The translations under genes and the position numbers were made by a program. Below, piece by piece: positions 4,331 to 8,606 of a DNA stretch of 8,606 nucleotides. The notes below the pieces were generated by a model. That model searched no databases and had not been told where the DNA came from. It saw only the letters and a list, made by a program, of their open reading frames with translations. The stretch's first letter is position 1, and each line of letters opens with the position of its first letter. Origin of the DNA: Pseudomonadota bacterium (lineage in GTDB: Bacteria; Pseudomonadota; Alphaproteobacteria; Rhizobiales; Xanthobacteraceae); assembly GCA_023390695.1 (NCBI GenBank), contig JAEWCJ010000173.1, positions 1 through 8,606 of the forward strand. The letters run 5' to 3'.

Positions 4331-5104
4331 TCAGTCTGAGGATCGCAAGCGGTAGGTGCCGCGGCCCACAAAATCCAGATAACCCTTGTCGCGCAGAAAC
4401 TGAAGCTGTTGCCGGATTTTAGGTTTGACGTTCTGGTTGTTGGGATAGATGCCGCTCAGTCTTGTTTCAAAGGCGTAGACATCTTCCAGATCGAACTCGG
4501 ACTTGCCGATCAGCTCGACGCATTTCATGACCTCGAGCAGCCAGCCTTTGGCGGCTGCGCTCTCATCGCGGAGGAAGAGTGTCCGCTGCCATTGCGACAG
4601 GACATGCTTTTTTTCGACTGGCGCGCTGTTGCGAACAAAGAAAATTTTGCCGGATTCCGGAATCTGATTGAGCAGGATGTTGCAGCCAATCCAGCCCGCG
4701 CGCTGTGCGGTGTCTGCCAGAGGCTTCCGCTTTTGCAGAATTTCAGGAATGAAGAAGTGCTTGGGAACGACAAACAGATCAACAACGCCCATCGCCTTCA
4801 GGCTGTAGTTCATGAACAGGAAATTGGGATTGTTGCTGGCCACGATGCGCTCGCGCATCTTGCCGTAAGCGCCATCGACTACTTTCGTGCCGAATTTGGT
4901 CTTCTGGCTCTTGAGTTCAAATTCTTCTTTGCAGGCCGAGCAAAGAAAATCAGCGACGGGTTGGTTGTTAGGAAATTTGTCGAGTTTCAAGCTTCCGCAA
5001 TTCGGGCAATAAAGAGATTTCTCGACCCATTTCTCGGTCCAGAAACGGGCGCTCTGCGAGCCGCTGTCGTAGGGAGATTGGGATTCTTCAAAGCCGAGTT
5101 TCAT
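4331..5104 (-). CDS. dpnI: DpnI-like methyl-directed restriction endonuclease (Dam-replacing protein family)
   Basis: A 257-aa homologue of pneumococcal DpnI (254 aa), a type IIM enzyme that cuts GATC only when the adenine is methylated; family PF06044, called drg in Neisseria. From memory the two align almost end to end. The catalytic PD-(D/E)xK core is intact: D52, E63 and K65 (PVAD...EEFELKS), with the same spacing as DpnI D53/E64/K66. Structural zinc ligands C33-x2-C36 and C55-x2-C58 are present. Conserved landmarks are NNPNF (91-95), RAGWIGCNI (135-143, with Trp138, a residue I recall contacting the methylated base) and GW-E (187-191). The C-terminal winged helix (about 185-253) ends IRQQLQFLRDKG...GRGTYRL. 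ATG5104 matches the DpnI N-terminus (M-L-F...SQ-AR--TE-WV). A TTG at 5113 has a better-placed GAGG and is the alternative. No methyltransferase is adjacent, as expected for a type IIM enzyme. The gene is AT-rich (43% GC at 4921-4980, 48% at 4621-4680, against 72% at 6301-6360), suggesting transfer. Confidence 0.95.
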   Translation of the reverse strand: MKLGFEESQSPYDSGSQSARFWTEKWVEKSLYCPNCGSLKLDKFPNNQPVADFLCSACKEEFELKSQKTKFGTKVVDGAYGKMRERIVASNNPNFLFMNYSLKAMGVVDLFVVPKHFFIPEILQKRKPLADTAQRAGWIGCNILLNQIPESGKIFFVRNSAPVEKKHVLSQWQRTLFLRDESAAAKGWLLEVMKCVELIGKSEFDLEDVYAFETRLSGIYPNNQNVKPKIRQQLQFLRDKGYLDFVGRGTYRLRSSD

Positions 5105-5111
5105 GGAGCCC

Positions 5112-5157
5112 AAGAACGCTAACCTCAGTCGTGCGTTCTTAATAACAATCCATTAAG
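5112..5157. promoter_or_regulatory. Upstream control region of the dpnI-like gene: two dyads
   Basis: AAGAACGC (5112-5119) and GCGTTCTT (5133-5140) are exact reverse complements with a 13-nt gap. Next to them CTTAAT (5138-5143) and ATTAAG (5152-5157) form a second exact dyad with an 8-nt gap, overlapping the first by three bases. In the transcript direction the first would be a hairpin whose loop holds GAGG, the only ribosome-binding-like sequence near the start. It could be an operator or a translational control hairpin. A possible -10, TATTAA on the minus strand, lies at the edge of the dyad; no -35 is convincing. Confidence 0.5.
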
Positions 5158-5172
5158 AGCTGCATAACGTGC

Positions 5173-5262
5173 GTCATTGCCGGGCTTGTCCCGGCAATTC
5201 CGATCAGGAGCGCAATGCCTTCCCAAGCGGGATGCCCGGGTCAAGCCCGGGCATAACGATGA
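5173..5262. repeat. Composite palindromic repeat (copies B and C in inverted order)
   Basis: Copy B has ATTGCCGGG (5176-5184), loop CTTGT and CCCGGCAAT (5190-5198). Copy C has ATGCCCGGG (5232-5240), loop TCAAG and CCCGGGCAT (5246-5254). They are oppositely oriented and separated by 33 bp, flanked by GTC and ATAACGAT remnants. This two-hairpin layout is the usual full-length form of this intergenic repeat in Bradyrhizobium relatives (from memory). It lies upstream of the dpnI-like gene and downstream of the 81-aa gene, where it may end transcription. Confidence 0.85.
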
Positions 5263-5337
5263 GGAAGTTTCGAAGGCTTTACAGAGCAGAGTAGATTGCC
5301 GCGCCAGCGCCCGTCGAATGCGCGTTTGCTCATCGCC

Positions 5338-5583
5338 TCACTTCCGCATCTCTTTCGGAAAGCGCGCGCCGACCCATCGCTTGCCGTCCTTGGCGAAGTT
5401 GAAGCCGCCAGAGCGGGGATGCTCGCGGCTCTGCACAGCGTACTCCGAGTCTTCGGCAATGGCGGTCTTGAGCGATGACTTGACCGCCTGACGGTCACGC
5501 CGATGCGCTTTCGCCTTGTCGTCCTTTTCGGACTCGGCGGTCGTGATGCCGATGATGGGTGTTTTGCGGAATGAGCGTGACAT
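5338..5583 (-). CDS. Conserved hypothetical 81-aa protein (MSRSFRKTPI family)
   Basis: A basic 81-aa protein without signal peptide. Its start is chosen because MSRSFRKTPIIGITTAESEK is the characteristic N-terminus of a widespread small bacterial protein of unknown function; the longer open frame upstream crosses a palindromic repeat and is rejected. The middle is charged (DDKAKAHRRDRQAVKSSL) and the C-terminus has the usual FNFAKDGKRWVGARFPKEMRK. The conserved Lys/Arg clusters suggest nucleic-acid contact, unproven. No Shine-Dalgarno sequence precedes the ATG (only GCCGCCGC). A TATAG lies about 10 bp upstream, so a leaderless transcript is possible. The repeat copy D (5618-5640) is 34 bp upstream and the composite repeat follows the stop. 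Confidence 0.85.
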   Translation of the reverse strand: MSRSFRKTPIIGITTAESEKDDKAKAHRRDRQAVKSSLKTAIAEDSEYAVQSREHPRSGGFNFAKDGKRWVGARFPKEMRK

Positions 5584-5617
5584 GCGGCGGCTATAGCATG
5601 TTTGGCTCAAAACGTGG

Positions 5618-5640
5618 ATGCCCGGGTCAAGCCCGGGCAT
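5618..5640. repeat. Palindromic intergenic repeat, copy D
   Basis: ATGCCCGGG (5618-5626) and CCCGGGCAT (5632-5640) with loop TCAAG, identical in stem and loop to copy C. It lies 31 bp beyond the uvrB stop codon, and on the minus strand is followed by CCACGTTTT, so it may act as a transcription end for uvrB before the 81-aa gene. Confidence 0.85.
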
Positions 5641-5671
5641 GACGACGGAGATTAGGGGTCGACGATGACGT

Positions 5672-8578
<2,907 letters not shown>

Positions 8579-8606
8579 CGCCCGCAATATGGGCGGAGTC
8601 GTGTGG

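Noticed and set aside
4007..5104. A restriction-modification operon with its own methyltransferase
   Set aside because: No methyltransferase motifs (DPPY, FxGxG) are seen in any neighbouring frame; the small partner is a zinc-ribbon protein.
4409..5122. Long + strand open frame opposite the dpnI-like gene
   Set aside because: It is the antisense shadow of a gene with clear homology to DpnI; it has no family resemblance of its own.
5173..5262. Two hairpins separated by 33 bp as a miniature CRISPR array
   Set aside because: The copies are inverted, not direct, and differ in stem sequence; there is no array and no cas gene.

Overview
This GC-rich window comes from an alphaproteobacterium of the order Hyphomicrobiales, most likely of the Bradyrhizobium/Rhodopseudomonas/Pseudolabrys kind. 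The evidence is a long UvrB with N- and C-terminal extensions, several small conserved proteins I associate with that group (a DUF1059 protein, an 81-aa protein beginning MSRSFRKTPI, a 98-aa protein with the FDYNAPAELFPSR motif), and palindromic intergenic repeats of a type common there. Genus assignment is inference.

Layout. Bases 1-154 (minus) hold the 5' end of a probable NTF2/SnoaL-like protein. The 265-bp divergent region after it carries a perfect 23-bp palindrome and a pair of 16-bp operator-like sites. From 420 to 2503 there are small genes: two paralogous four-cysteine secreted proteins (420-806 and 2189-2503, both +), a histidine-rich secreted protein with a clear intrinsic terminator (1016-1321), a 98-aa conserved protein (1577-1873), and a lysine-rich 41-aa protein on the minus strand (1870-1995) whose stop codon interlocks with that of the 98-aa gene. 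An orphan periplasmic family-3 solute-binding protein follows (2757-3593, +), converging on a DUF1059 protein (3652-3858, -) with a palindromic repeat between them.

The most notable part is 4007-5157 (minus): a close homologue of the methyl-directed restriction endonuclease DpnI (PF06044, called Dam-replacing protein/drg in Neisseria), with catalytic D52/E63/K65, four zinc-ligand cysteines and the C-terminal winged helix intact. A small zinc-ribbon protein lies 51 bp downstream. The dpnI-like gene is much more AT-rich than its surroundings, has no neighbouring methyltransferase, is preceded by an 8+8-bp dyad, and is bracketed by palindromic repeats. It looks like a horizontally acquired defence cassette against Gm6ATC-modified DNA.

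The rest is an 81-aa conserved gene (5338-5583, -), another repeat, and complete uvrB (5672-8578, -), the nucleotide-excision-repair damage-recognition helicase. Its C-terminal tail contains an in-frame hairpin that looks like a repeat element turned into coding sequence. The genes do not form one pathway; the only plausible functional unit is the dpnI/zinc-ribbon pair.
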